Shown here: positions 1 to 7,736 of the stretch, piece by piece | Layout: each line of letters starts with the position of its first letter | Position numbering within the stretch: the first letter of the stretch is position 1 | NCBI GenBank assembly: GCA_050734185.1 | Contig: JBOHUE010000081.1 | Coordinates: 1 to 18,178, forward strand | Length of the DNA stretch: 18,178 nucleotides | Direction: 5' to 3' | DNA from: JAFALX01 sp050734185 | Lineage (GTDB): Bacteria > Chloroflexota > Dormibacteria > Aeolococcales > Aeolococcaceae | Made by a program: the position numbers and the translations under genes | Notes under the pieces: model-generated | Told to the model about the DNA's origin: nothing | The model's database searches: none | The model's input: the letters and a program-made list of their open reading frames with translations, nothing else

Positions 1-5
1 CTCCC

Positions 6-533
6 CTAGCTCGCGACCGGCGCGGGCGTCGCGGGCGGGAGCCCGATGGCGGCGCGGACGGCGGCCGCGTCATGCGCCGTCTTCGTCTGCTGGTCGAAGA
101 TCGCCGGCGTCAGCACCGAGGCTGCGCCCAGGCTCGGGGCCGTGGACGCCTGCAGCAGCAGCATCTCGAGTCGCGCGTCGTCGCCGAGCAGCTGATCCAC
201 CGAGAGGCGAGCCGGTGACGCGAAGCGAAGGGCCCGCACGGCGTCGTCGAACGCCACGGCCGCCTGACGATCGACGCTCAGCGCTGCGGCACAGCGTGCC
301 AGGCCGGCGCCGGCAGCGCCGGGGTCGCAGGACTGCGTCGCGGCGCTGATCACCGGCGCCACGGCGGCAGCGTAGGCATCGGACGCCTCGAGGTATCGCT
401 GCTGCAACACCGGCGGCGGCAGGGGCGTCGGCGACGGGCTCTTCTGCGCCGTGCTCGAACCGCAGGCGGCAAGCAGCACGGCGAGCAGTGCTCCCGGAGC
501 CCAGCGAGGCGGAACGCGTATAATCCTGACCAT
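6..533 (-). CDS. Putative lipoprotein of unknown function
   Basis: Encodes 175 aa with a lipoprotein signal: a basic start (MVRIIR), a short hydrophobic core and the lipobox LAAC, so Cys24 is the predicted lipidated residue. A Ser/Pro/Thr-rich linker (about residues 25-41) follows, then an Ala-rich, probably helical domain with two more cysteines (C69 and C81) that could pair outside the membrane. No enzymatic motif is seen and I do not recognise the family. The reading frame is open further upstream, but starting at 533 puts the signal peptide at the N-terminus. The gene is divergent from the Rrf2 regulator and their possible start codons share the bases CATG. The lipoprotein call is well supported; function is unknown. 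Confidence 0.75.
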   Translation of the reverse strand: MVRIIRVPPRWAPGALLAVLLAACGSSTAQKSPSPTPLPPPVLQQRYLEASDAYAAAVAPVISAATQSCDPGAAGAGLARCAAALSVDRQAAVAFDDAVRALRFASPARLSVDQLLGDDARLEMLLLQASTAPSLGAASVLTPAIFDQQTKTAHDAAAVRAAIGLPPATPAPVAS

Positions 534-534
534 G
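519..534 (+). promoter_or_regulatory. -10 box for the Rrf2-SUF operon, probably leaderless
   Basis: A perfect TATAAT lies at 519-524, and exactly 7 nt later comes ATG at 532, so transcription would begin at or next to the A of the start codon. No convincing -35 element is seen at 17 bp spacing. The box lies inside the first codons of the divergent lipoprotein gene. A leaderless mRNA is inferred from spacing only. Confidence 0.6.
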
Positions 535-1053
535 GCAGTCGGAATTTCCTCGAAGCATGCCGCCCAGGCGCCGGAGGCCGTCCCCGGGGCGGCCTCGTTC
601 TCGATGCGGGTGAGCTCCAAAGCGCACTACGGCCTGCGAATGATGACCGAACTCGCCCGCAGCTACGGGCTCCGGCCCCTCAGCATCGCCGAGGTCGCCC
701 GGACCGAACACCTGCCGGTCGCGTACCTCGAGCAGCTGGCGGCCCAGCTGCGCCGCGGAGGCCTGGTGGAAAGCACCCGGGGCGTGCATGGCGGCTACTC
801 GCTGGCCCGTGCCCCCGAGCAGATCAGCGTCCTCGATGTCGTGCGGGTCGTCGAGGGTGAGGTTGCGCCGGTCGAGTGCGTCGCCGCCGAGTACATCTCG
901 GGCACCTGCGCGCGCGAAGGCGATTGCGCGTCGCGCGGGATATGGCACCGGCTCAAGGAGATGATCGACTCGGTGCTCGGCCAGACGACGCTCACCAACC
1001 TGATCGCCGACCAGTCGCTCATGGATTCGATGGCGCCGGGGACCTCCGCATGA
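532..1053 (+). CDS. Rrf2/IscR-type iron-sulfur transcriptional regulator of the SUF operon
   Basis: A winged-helix Rrf2-family regulator. The family core begins MRVSSKAHYGLRMMTELA (ATG at 604), followed by the recognition region around VAYLEQL and the wing GGLVES..GGYSLAR. Three cysteines spaced C-x9-C-x5-C and then the IW motif match the cluster-binding loop of IscR-like proteins; counted from ATG 604 they are C92, C102 and C108, and C92 coincides with the IscR numbering. It therefore probably senses an Fe-S cluster and controls the downstream suf genes; this is inferred from family and position. Starting at 532 gives 173 aa with a 24-residue extension; starting at 604 gives 149 aa, the usual family length, but has no clear Shine-Dalgarno. 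I list 532 because a TATAAT lies 7 nt before it. The stop overlaps the sufC start (ATGA). Confidence 0.88.
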   Translation: MAVGISSKHAAQAPEAVPGAASFSMRVSSKAHYGLRMMTELARSYGLRPLSIAEVARTEHLPVAYLEQLAAQLRRGGLVESTRGVHGGYSLARAPEQISVLDVVRVVEGEVAPVECVAAEYISGTCAREGDCASRGIWHRLKEMIDSVLGQTTLTNLIADQSLMDSMAPGTSA

Positions 1054-1817
1054 CGGATCGAGCAACCCTCGTCATCCGCGACCTGCGTGCCGAGGTCGAG
1101 GGCAAGGAGATCCTCAAGGGCATCGACCTCGACGTCGCGCAGGGCGAGATCCATGCGCTGATGGGGCCCAACGGCTCGGGCAAGAGCACGCTGGCCTACA
1201 CGCTCATGGGCCACCCGAAGTACGTGGTGACCGGCGGGTCCGCCACGTTCGCGGGCGAGGACGTGCTCGCGCTCACCGCGGATGCTCGTGCGCGGCTCGG
1301 GCTGTTCCTCTGCTTCCAGTACCCGACGGCCATCCCCGGGGTGTCAACCGTCAACTTCCTGCGCGCCGCGATGCGCTCACTGGACAAGGAGCTCGGCGCC
1401 CGTGAGTTCATCACCAAGCTCAACGAGGAGATGACGGCGCTGCGGATCGACGAGAGCTTCCGGCAGCGCTACATCAACGACGGCTTCTCCGGCGGTGAGA
1501 AGAAACGCAGCGAGATCCTGCAGCTGGCAATGCTTCGGCCGCGCCTGGCCATCCTCGACGAGACCGACTCGGGGCTCGACGTCGATGCGCTGCGCACCGT
1601 GTCCGAAGGCGTGATGCGGCTTGCCGGACCCGACATGGGTGTCCTCGTGATCACCCACTACCCGCGAATCCTCGAATACCTGCGGCCAGATGCAGTGCAC
1701 GTTCTGCACCAGGGTCGTGTGGTCACGTCGGGCGGCTACGACCTCGCGCAACGAATCGAGCGCGACGGCTATGAACCAATCCTGGGTCCGGCAGCCGCCG
1801 AGCCCGTAGGCGTTTAG
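1050..1817 (+). CDS. sufC: SufC, Fe-S cluster assembly ATPase
   Basis: The ABC-type ATPase of the SufBCD scaffold; it powers conformational changes in SufB-SufD during cluster assembly in the cytosol. The 255 aa contain Walker A GPNGSGKST (39-47), a Q-loop in FLCFQYP (Q90), the SufC-type signature FSGGEKKRSEI (from about 146), Walker B LAILDETDSGLD with catalytic E171, and an H-loop H203. DETDSGLDVDAL and the FSGGEKKR signature separate SufC from transporter ATPases. The ATG overlaps the stop of the regulator gene (ATGA), which implies translational coupling, and sufB follows after 10 nt. Here sufC precedes sufB and sufD. Confidence 0.97.
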   Translation: MTDRATLVIRDLRAEVEGKEILKGIDLDVAQGEIHALMGPNGSGKSTLAYTLMGHPKYVVTGGSATFAGEDVLALTADARARLGLFLCFQYPTAIPGVSTVNFLRAAMRSLDKELGAREFITKLNEEMTALRIDESFRQRYINDGFSGGEKKRSEILQLAMLRPRLAILDETDSGLDVDALRTVSEGVMRLAGPDMGVLVITHYPRILEYLRPDAVHVLHQGRVVTSGGYDLAQRIERDGYEPILGPAAAEPVGV

Positions 1818-1827
1818 AGGTGCAGTG

Positions 1828-3228
1828 ATGGCGGTTGAGGCGAAGGATCTGACGAAGGACTACCAGTGGGGCTTCCACGACGAGGACGTCTCTGTCTTTC
1901 GTACGGCGAAAGGACTGTCCCCCGAGGTGGTCGCGGCGATCTCGCAGCACAAGAACGAGCCTGAGTGGATGCTCAAGTTCCGCCTCAAGTCACTCGACCA
2001 CTTTTACAAGCGGCCGATGCCGACGTGGGGAGCCGATCTCTCCGGGATCGACTTCGACAACATCTACTACTACGTCAAGCCCGTCGAGGAGCTGAGCCGC
2101 TCGTGGGACGACGTGCCGGACTCGATCAAGAAGACGTTCGATCGCCTCGGCATCCCCGAGGCCGAGCGCAAGTTCCTCGCCGGCGTCTCCGCGCAGTACG
2201 ACTCCGAGGTCGTCTACCACAACATCCGTGAGGATCTCGAGAAGCTCGGCGTCATCTTCGGCGACTGCGACTCCGGTCTGCGCGAGCACCCGGACATCTT
2301 CAAGGCGTACTTCGGCACCGTGATCCCGCCCAACGACAACAAGTTCGCCGCGCTGAACAGTGCGGTGTGGTCGGGCGGATCGTTCGTGTACGTGCCCCCG
2401 GGCGTGCACGTCGAGGTCCCGCTGCAGGCGTACTTCCGCATCAACAGCGACAACATGGGTCAGTTCGAGCGGACGCTGATCATCGCGGACGAGGGCTCGT
2501 CGGTCCACTACATCGAGGGATGCACGGCGCCGAACTACTCGAGCGACTCGCTGCACTCCGCGGTGGTCGAGCTCATCGCGCAGAAGGGTGCGCGCATCCG
2601 CTACACGACCATCCAGAACTGGTCGGACAACGTCTACAACCTGGTGACCAAGCGCGCCATCGCGAAGGAGGGCGCGACCATCGAATGGATCGATGGGAAT
2701 CTTGGTTCCAAGGTGACGATGAAGTACCCGAGCGTGTATCTCATGGGTGAGCACGCGCACGCCGAGGTGATGAGCGCGGCGTTCGCGGGCCCGGGCCAGC
2801 ACCAGGACGCCGGCTCCAAGGCGATCCACGTGGCGCCGAACACGACGAGCAACATCGTGTCGCGCTCGATCAGCAAGGGAACCGGTCGCACCTCGTACCG
2901 CGGTCACATCAAGGTGCTGCCGAAGGCGCACAACTCCAAGGTGAGCGTGCGCTGCGACGCGCTGCTCCTCGACGAGGACGCGCGCAGCGACACCTACCCG
3001 TACATGGACATCGACAACCCCGACGTCACCGTCGGTCACGAGGCGACCGTGAGCAAGGTCGGTGAGGACCAGATCTTCTACCTCACCTCTCGCGGCGTGA
3101 ACGAGCAGGAGGCGACGCAGCTCATCGTCAACGGCTTCTTCGAGCCCTTTGTGAAGGAGCTGCCGATGGAGTACGCGGTCGAGCTCAATCGCCTGCTGGC
3201 GCTGTCAATGGAGGGCGCCGTCGGGTGA
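1828..3228 (+). CDS. sufB: SufB, Fe-S cluster scaffold subunit
   Basis: Core scaffold of the SufBC2D complex, on which nascent Fe-S clusters form. The 466 aa carry the family hallmarks: YIEGCTAP with C232 (the position described as sulfur acceptor C254 in E. coli), VRCDALLLDEDA with C376 (E. coli C405) and GHEATVSKVGEDQIFYL with E405 (E. coli E434). Residue equivalence is my alignment by eye. A GTG at 1825 directly precedes ATG 1828; AGAGG at 1816-1820 is spaced 7 nt from the ATG and only 4 nt from the GTG, so the ATG is preferred. It lies between sufC and sufD, and no key residue is missing. Confidence 0.97.
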   Translation: MAVEAKDLTKDYQWGFHDEDVSVFRTAKGLSPEVVAAISQHKNEPEWMLKFRLKSLDHFYKRPMPTWGADLSGIDFDNIYYYVKPVEELSRSWDDVPDSIKKTFDRLGIPEAERKFLAGVSAQYDSEVVYHNIREDLEKLGVIFGDCDSGLREHPDIFKAYFGTVIPPNDNKFAALNSAVWSGGSFVYVPPGVHVEVPLQAYFRINSDNMGQFERTLIIADEGSSVHYIEGCTAPNYSSDSLHSAVVELIAQKGARIRYTTIQNWSDNVYNLVTKRAIAKEGATIEWIDGNLGSKVTMKYPSVYLMGEHAHAEVMSAAFAGPGQHQDAGSKAIHVAPNTTSNIVSRSISKGTGRTSYRGHIKVLPKAHNSKVSVRCDALLLDEDARSDTYPYMDIDNPDVTVGHEATVSKVGEDQIFYLTSRGVNEQEATQLIVNGFFEPFVKELPMEYAVELNRLLALSMEGAVG

Positions 3229-3265
3229 CCTGCCCAGCGAGATCGTCGATTTCGCGGGGACCACG

Positions 3266-4615
3266 ATGACCATGGCGGCTGCGGGGCCGGCCGAGCTGAC
3301 GACGCTGAGCCCGGAGACGCTCGCTGCGCGCATCGCGGGATCGCCCGACTGGCTGGCGCAGCGGCGTCGTGCCGCATGGGACGCGTTCGAGTCCCTGCCC
3401 TGGCCGTCGTCGCAGCGCGACGAGGACTGGCGGCGCACGGACATCAGCAAGCTGCGGGCTGAACGCTTCCTGCCGTTGGTCGACGTCGACGGCGGCATGG
3501 CCGCGTCGATGGCGGAGCAGTGGGACAACGCCGACCCCAACGCGGCGTTCGCCATGGACGCGCCCAATGTCGGGCCCGCGGTGACCGACGCAGATGCACT
3601 CCTCGCCCAGGGGGTGATCATCACCACGCTCGAGGAAGCGGCGGTGCTGCATCCCGACCTTGTTCAGCGCGCGCTGGCCCGCACGGCTGTCGACGAGTCG
3701 AAGTTCATCGCGCTGTGGAACGCGCTGTGGCGCGGCGGCGTCTTCGTGTACGTGCCGCGCGGCGTGGAGGCGCTGGCCCCCGTATGGATTGCGCATCCGG
3801 CGAGCGGCGATCAGCGCGCCATCATCCCCGCGACCGTGGTGCTGCTCGACGACGCGGCGTCGCTGACCGTGGTGGACGCGTACGCCTCCCCGCCGGGACC
3901 ACAGGAGCTGTTCAGTGACGCGCTGACCGTGCTCAGCCTCGGGCGCGACGCTCACCTCGATTACATGCTGCTGCAGCAGTGGGGTGAGCGCGTCTGGCAC
4001 ATGGCGACGCACCGCGCGACGCTGGAGGCCAACGCGCATCTGCGCTTCTTCGGCGCGACGCTCGGCTCGCGCGTGCAGAAGTCCTACTGGGAAGCGCTGC
4101 TCGACGGCGCGGGCGCGGAGGCCGACATCGCCGGCGTGTGCTTCGCCGAGGCGGACCAGCACATAGACCATCAGACGCTGCAGGCACATCGCGCGCGCGA
4201 CACGCGCAGCGACCTGCTGCTCAAGGTCGCGGTTCGAGACCAGGCGCGCTCCGTGTACAGCGGCCTCATCGACGTGGCGCCCGAGGCCGTGCACGCCGAC
4301 GGCTATGTCGCGAACCGCAACTTGCTGCTGTCCGCGGGCGCCAAGGCGGACGCCGTGCCGCGCCTGGAGATCAAGGCAAACGACGTGCGCTGCGGCCATG
4401 GCGCCACCGCCGGGCACATCGACGAGGAGCAGCGCTTCTACTTCGAGAGCCGCGCCGTGAGCCGCGCCGATGCCGACGCGCTCATCGTGCGTGGCTTTCT
4501 CGGCGACGTCCTGCGCCGCGTGCCGCACGAGGGTGTGGCACGGCTGGTCGCGGGGCTCCTCGACGCCGAGATCTCCGGCCAGCCGCAGCTCGGGCTGGCC
4601 GAAGCCGAGGACTGA
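3266..4615 (+). CDS. sufD: SufD, Fe-S cluster assembly subunit
   Basis: Partner of SufB in the SufBC2D scaffold. The 449 aa include the SufBD beta-helix core and the C-terminal signature NDVRCGHGATAGHIDEEQRFYFESR. H378 in that segment is the probable counterpart of the functional His360 of E. coli SufD (assigned by eye). FVYVPRGVEALAPV and SVYSGLIDVAPEAVHADGYVANRNLLLS are also typical. ATG 3266 is preceded by GGGGA (3256-3260) at 5 nt spacing; a second ATG at 3272 is possible. The N-terminal region resembles SufD (SQRDEDWRRTDIS) rather than SufB. It sits 37 nt after sufB in the same operon. Confidence 0.95.
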   Translation: MTMAAAGPAELTTLSPETLAARIAGSPDWLAQRRRAAWDAFESLPWPSSQRDEDWRRTDISKLRAERFLPLVDVDGGMAASMAEQWDNADPNAAFAMDAPNVGPAVTDADALLAQGVIITTLEEAAVLHPDLVQRALARTAVDESKFIALWNALWRGGVFVYVPRGVEALAPVWIAHPASGDQRAIIPATVVLLDDAASLTVVDAYASPPGPQELFSDALTVLSLGRDAHLDYMLLQQWGERVWHMATHRATLEANAHLRFFGATLGSRVQKSYWEALLDGAGAEADIAGVCFAEADQHIDHQTLQAHRARDTRSDLLLKVAVRDQARSVYSGLIDVAPEAVHADGYVANRNLLLSAGAKADAVPRLEIKANDVRCGHGATAGHIDEEQRFYFESRAVSRADADALIVRGFLGDVLRRVPHEGVARLVAGLLDAEISGQPQLGLAEAED

Positions 4616-4617
4616 TC

Positions 4618-4950
4618 GTGGCCAACTGGGTCGAGGTCGCTAGCGCGTCGGACATCCCGCCCGATCACTCCGCGCGCGTCGAGATCGACGGTGTACCGGT
4701 GGCGATCTTCAACATCGGCGGCGAGTTCTACGCGCTCGACGACACCTGCAGCCACGCCGAGGCGTCGCTGAGCGAGGGGGATCTGGACGCCGATCGCTGC
4801 GCCATCGAGTGCCCGCTGCACGGGTCGTGCTTCGACCTGCGAACCGGGGAGCCGCTGACGTTGCCCGCCGTGGAGCCGGTGCACGTGCACCACGTGGAGG
4901 TGGACGCCGACGGCATGCTCCGCGTCGCGCTCGCCGAGGACGCCGCGTGA
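4618..4950 (+). CDS. Rieske-type [2Fe-2S] ferredoxin of the SUF operon
   Basis: A 110-aa small Rieske protein resembling the ferredoxin components of non-haem dioxygenases and NirD. The cluster ligands are C44 and H46 (CSHAEASLSEG) and C65 and H68 (CPLHGSCFD). There is no signal peptide or membrane anchor, so it should be cytosolic. It starts at GTG 4618, two bases after the sufD stop, and its stop overlaps the sufS GTG (GTGA), which places it firmly inside the SUF operon. Rieske proteins recur in SUF operons of high-GC Gram-positive bacteria; a role in electron supply for assembly or in cluster handling is inference. The fold assignment is secure, the function is not. Confidence 0.93.
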   Translation: MANWVEVASASDIPPDHSARVEIDGVPVAIFNIGGEFYALDDTCSHAEASLSEGDLDADRCAIECPLHGSCFDLRTGEPLTLPAVEPVHVHHVEVDADGMLRVALAEDAA

Positions 4951-6203
4951 CGGCGATGGCGGACACGACCACGGTGCCCGCGCTCGACGTCGAACGGCTG
5001 CGCCGCGACTTTCCCGTGCTGCAGCGCACGCTGCACGACAAGCCGTTGGTGTATCTCGACTCTGCGGCGACGTCGCAGAAGCCGCTGCAGGTGCTCGACG
5101 CGATGGAGCGCTACTACCGCACCAGCAACGCCAACGTCCATCGCGGCGTGCACACCCTCGGCAACGAGGCGACCGACGCCTTCGAGGCCGGCCGGGTGCG
5201 CGTTGCGGAGTTCATCGACGCGGACCCGACCGGGTTGGTGTTCGTGCGCAACGCCACCGAGGGTCTCAACCTCGTTGCCTCGTCATACGCGCGAGAGCTG
5301 CTGCAGCCGGGCGATCGCATCGTGCTCACCGTGATGGAGCATCACAGCAACGTGGTCCCGTGGCAGCTCGCTGCAGAACGAGCCGGGCTGACGGTCGAGT
5401 ACGTCGAGGTGGACGACAACGGCCTGCTTGACGAAACCAGCCTCGACCGCCTGCTGCAGCCGCCGACGCGGCTCGTCAGTGTCGCGCATCAGTCGAACGT
5501 GCTGGGGACGATCAACGACGTTGCCGGCATCGCACGTCGCGCCCACGAGATCGGCGCGCTCGTCTGCATCGACGCGGCGCAATCGGTGCCGCACATGCCG
5601 GTGTCGGTGCGAGAGCTCGACGTCGACTTCGTCGCGTTCAGCGGACACAAGATGTGTGGGCCGATGGGCATCGGCGTGCTCTGGGCGCGCCCCGAGCTGC
5701 TCGAGCGGATGCCGCCGTTCCTCGGCGGCGGCAGCATGATCAACCGGGTCACGCTGGAGCGCACGACGTGGAACACCGTGCCGCACAAGTTCGAGGCGGG
5801 CACGCCGGATGTCGCCAGCGTCGTCGGCCTCGCGGCCGCATGCGATTACCTCGACGGGGTCGGACGCGCCGCCATCCACGCGCACGAGCTCTCGCTGACG
5901 CGCCACATGCTCAGCGTGCTCGAGGAGGTGGGCGAGGTGACCGTGTACGGACCCGGTGCGGACATCGACCGCGGCGGGGCGGTGAGCTTCAACCTCGCCG
6001 ACGTGCACGCACACGACGTCGGCACCATCCTCGACCGCGAGGGCGTCGCGGTGCGTGCAGGCCACCACTGCGCGCAACCGCTCACGCGTCGCTTCGACGT
6101 CGCCGCCACGGCGCGTGCGTCCGTGTACCTGTACAACACGCACGCCGAGATCGACGCGCTGGGCGCGGGGCTCACCGACGTGCGGCGCGTGTTCCGCGTC
6201 TGA
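4947..6203 (+). CDS. sufS: SufS, group II cysteine desulfurase
   Basis: A PLP enzyme that converts L-cysteine to alanine and passes persulfide sulfur to SufU. The 418 aa (from GTG) begin DVERLRRDFPVLQR and YLDSAATSQKP. The PLP lysine is K235 in FSGHKMCGP, and the persulfide cysteine is C375 in RAGHHCAQPLTRR, the SufS-type RxGHHCA motif. GTG 4947 overlaps the Rieske gene stop and has GAGGA at 4936-4940, 6 nt upstream; ATG 4956 is an alternative with a weaker site. sufU, its expected partner, lies 1.5 kb downstream beyond an inverted insert. Confidence 0.96.
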   Translation: MTAMADTTTVPALDVERLRRDFPVLQRTLHDKPLVYLDSAATSQKPLQVLDAMERYYRTSNANVHRGVHTLGNEATDAFEAGRVRVAEFIDADPTGLVFVRNATEGLNLVASSYARELLQPGDRIVLTVMEHHSNVVPWQLAAERAGLTVEYVEVDDNGLLDETSLDRLLQPPTRLVSVAHQSNVLGTINDVAGIARRAHEIGALVCIDAAQSVPHMPVSVRELDVDFVAFSGHKMCGPMGIGVLWARPELLERMPPFLGGGSMINRVTLERTTWNTVPHKFEAGTPDVASVVGLAAACDYLDGVGRAAIHAHELSLTRHMLSVLEEVGEVTVYGPGADIDRGGAVSFNLADVHAHDVGTILDREGVAVRAGHHCAQPLTRRFDVAATARASVYLYNTHAEIDALGAGLTDVRRVFRV

Positions 6204-6244
6204 GCGGTCCTCCCGACCACACCGACTCCGGCTATCCGCGACGG

Positions 6245-6760
6245 GTGGAGACCGAGCGGCTCGTGTTGCGCCAATTTCAGCAATCGGACCTCGACGTCTA
6301 CGCGCGGATGCTGGCGGATCCCGAGCTGGTGCGGCACCTCCTGCCCGGCGGTTTACCGCTCGGGCGCGTGGACGCGTGGCGGCACCTGGCCATGCTCGCG
6401 GGGAACTGGCAGCTTCGCGGGTTCGGCCACTGGGCGGTCGAGGTCAAGGAGACGGGACATTTCATCGGACGGGTCGGGCTCTGGTATCCGGAGGGGTGGC
6501 CTGACTACGAGGTCGGATGGACGATCGATCGCGACGCCTGGGGGCACGGGTACGCCACCGAGGCCGCACGACCGGCCCTGCACCACGCGGCGCACACGCT
6601 GGGCGTTCACCACGTCATCAGCCTGATCCTGCCCGAGAACGTGCGCTCCATCCGCGTGGCGGAGAAGCTCGGCGGACGCGTCGAGAAGCGCGAGGTCTTC
6701 CAGGGGCGGGACACGCTCTTCTACACATACGGCGAGCTGAGCGACCGAGAGGTTCCCTAG
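6245..6760 (+). CDS. GNAT-family N-acetyltransferase (RimJ/RimL-like)
   Basis: A 171-aa acetyltransferase of the type that begins ETERLVLRQF and acetylates protein N-termini or small amines using acetyl-CoA. The cofactor-binding motif A appears as RDAWGHGYATEAA (about residues 96-108), and the C-terminal NVRSIRVAEKLGG matches the usual NxxSxxxxEKxGF region. The substrate cannot be read from sequence. GTG 6245 is the only reasonable start in frame near the motif; it lies 41 nt after the sufS stop, so the gene is probably co-transcribed with suf. No link to Fe-S metabolism is evident. It ends 8 nt from the convergent TfoX-like gene. Confidence 0.85.
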   Translation: METERLVLRQFQQSDLDVYARMLADPELVRHLLPGGLPLGRVDAWRHLAMLAGNWQLRGFGHWAVEVKETGHFIGRVGLWYPEGWPDYEVGWTIDRDAWGHGYATEAARPALHHAAHTLGVHHVISLILPENVRSIRVAEKLGGRVEKREVFQGRDTLFYTYGELSDREVP

Positions 6761-6776
6761 CCCCGCGGCTACCTCT
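6748..6776. terminator. Possible bidirectional hairpin between convergent genes
   Basis: TAGCC (6758-6762) and GGCTA (6767-6771) form a 5-bp stem with a 4-nt loop, extended by AGAGG (6748-6752) pairing with CCTCT (6772-6776) across a one-sided 5-nt bulge. It spans the stops of both convergent genes. There is no T-tract, so the terminator call is tentative. Confidence 0.35.
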
Positions 6777-7104
6777 TCGCCGGCAACGACCGCGCGTACG
6801 TCACGCCGCGCTTCACCCACCTACCGAGTTCGCGCTTGGTCGTGACCCTGGAGTCGTCGACACGCAGCCAGCCGGGCATCGCCTTCCCGCGCATGACTGC
6901 GACTGTAGCACCAGCGTTTTTGACAAGCTCGTCTGTATCACCAGGGTCGCAGCGCACCAGCAGCCCGCCCTCGCCGCTGGCTGCGATTGCCATGTTGCCG
7001 CCGATGAGAAACGCCAACCCGCCGAACATCTTCGTCTCGCTCAGCCCCTTCTCCGCCGCGATCAGCTCGCGAACGCGCAGCGCGAGCTCCTCGTCGTAGC
7101 TCAT
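6769..7104 (-). CDS. TfoX N-terminal domain protein
   Basis: 111 aa matching the TfoX/Sxy N-terminal domain: SYDEELALRVRELI, then SETKMFGGLAFLIGGNMAIA and the region LLVRCDPGDTDEL, ending in the conserved MRGKAMPGWLRVD. The C-terminal TfoX domain (helix-hairpin-helix-like) is absent. Stand-alone N-terminal domain proteins are widespread and mostly uncharacterised, so competence regulation should not be assumed. It lies 12 nt downstream of the hydrolase gene on the same strand; both oppose the flanking suf genes. Confidence 0.85.
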   Translation of the reverse strand: MSYDEELALRVRELIAAEKGLSETKMFGGLAFLIGGNMAIAASGEGGLLVRCDPGDTDELVKNAGATVAVMRGKAMPGWLRVDDSRVTTKRELGRWVKRGVTYARSLPAKR

Positions 7105-7116
7105 GTGGGGGCCAGG

Positions 7117-7644
7117 CTACACGTGGCCGGCGCCGGCCGCATGCCGTTCCAGGAACGCCGCGATGCGGGCGCTTGCGTCGTCGATCACGCGCAGCAGGCC
7201 GTGGCGCTGCCCGGGGTAGATCACGAGCTCGTGGTCGGGCAGCGCGGCCACGTGGCGCTCCAGCAGCGGCAGCTGCGCGAACTGGTCGCGGTCTCCCGAG
7301 AGCAGCAGCACCGGGCAGGTGATGCGCGGCCAGTGCTCGACGCGCAGCTCCTCGGGCCGGCCCGGACGGTGCAGCGGATAGCTGAGCAACACCAGTGCGC
7401 GCACCGGCTGGTCGGCCGCCACCATGCTGGCCATGCGCCCGCCATACGAGTGACCGCCGATGGCGGCCTCAGGATGCTCGCTGAGCGCGCCACGGAGGAC
7501 GTCCTGGGCCTTTGCGGGGTTGCTCTTGGGCAGATCGACGGCGCGCGCCGCCGTCCCGAGCGCGGCAAGGTGACTTACCCACGGCGCCATCGAGCGGGCG
7601 TCCCCGGAGGCGCCGTGACCGAGGTAGAGCATGGGTGCCGTCAT
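7117..7644 (-). CDS. Alpha/beta hydrolase (KANL3/Tex30- or dienelactone-hydrolase-like)
   Basis: 175 aa with the alpha/beta-hydrolase core. The nucleophile elbow is GGHSYGGR (Ser66), the acid is in LLLSGDRDQF (D118 or D120), and His148 in GQRHGLL completes the triad. The N-terminal LYLGHGASGD is the oxyanion-type loop seen in KANL3/Tex30-like hydrolases. There is no signal peptide, so it should be cytosolic; the substrate is unknown. The frame is open upstream, but ATG 7644 starts directly before the first beta-strand and the extra N-terminus reads as low-complexity shadow. It is divergent from sufU and probably co-transcribed with the TfoX-like gene. Confidence 0.82.
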   Translation of the reverse strand: MTAPMLYLGHGASGDARSMAPWVSHLAALGTAARAVDLPKSNPAKAQDVLRGALSEHPEAAIGGHSYGGRMASMVAADQPVRALVLLSYPLHRPGRPEELRVEHWPRITCPVLLLSGDRDQFAQLPLLERHVAALPDHELVIYPGQRHGLLRVIDDASARIAAFLERHAAGAGHV

Positions 7645-7698
7645 ACCGTTTCGCGCTCCCGCCGCGTCGCCAGGTCTGCGTGCGCCGCGCGCCGGCGA

Positions 7699-7736
7699 GT
7701 TTGGCAAACCGGCGCTTGGACTACGATGGGAGCATG
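7699..7736 (+). promoter_or_regulatory. Promoter of sufU-sufT with inverted repeat at -35
   Basis: TTGGCA (7701-7706) and TACGAT (7722-7727), 15 bp apart, make a plausible sigma-70-type promoter, with ATG 6 nt after the -10 box. The -35 box lies in the inverted repeat GTTTGGCAAAC (7699-7709), a possible operator. GGGAG at 7728-7732 is too close to ATG 7734 to be a normal ribosome site. Confidence 0.5.

Noticed and set aside
1990..4528. Long minus-strand open frames opposite sufB and sufD (349 and 447 codons)
   Set aside because: They lie fully antisense to well-conserved genes, have biased Arg/Ala/Val/His composition and no recognisable domain; this is the usual effect of high GC at third positions.
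6769..7644. Toxin-antitoxin or defence pair (TfoX-like and hydrolase)
   Set aside because: Both are recognisable single-domain proteins of other families, with no toxin motif or typical overlap.
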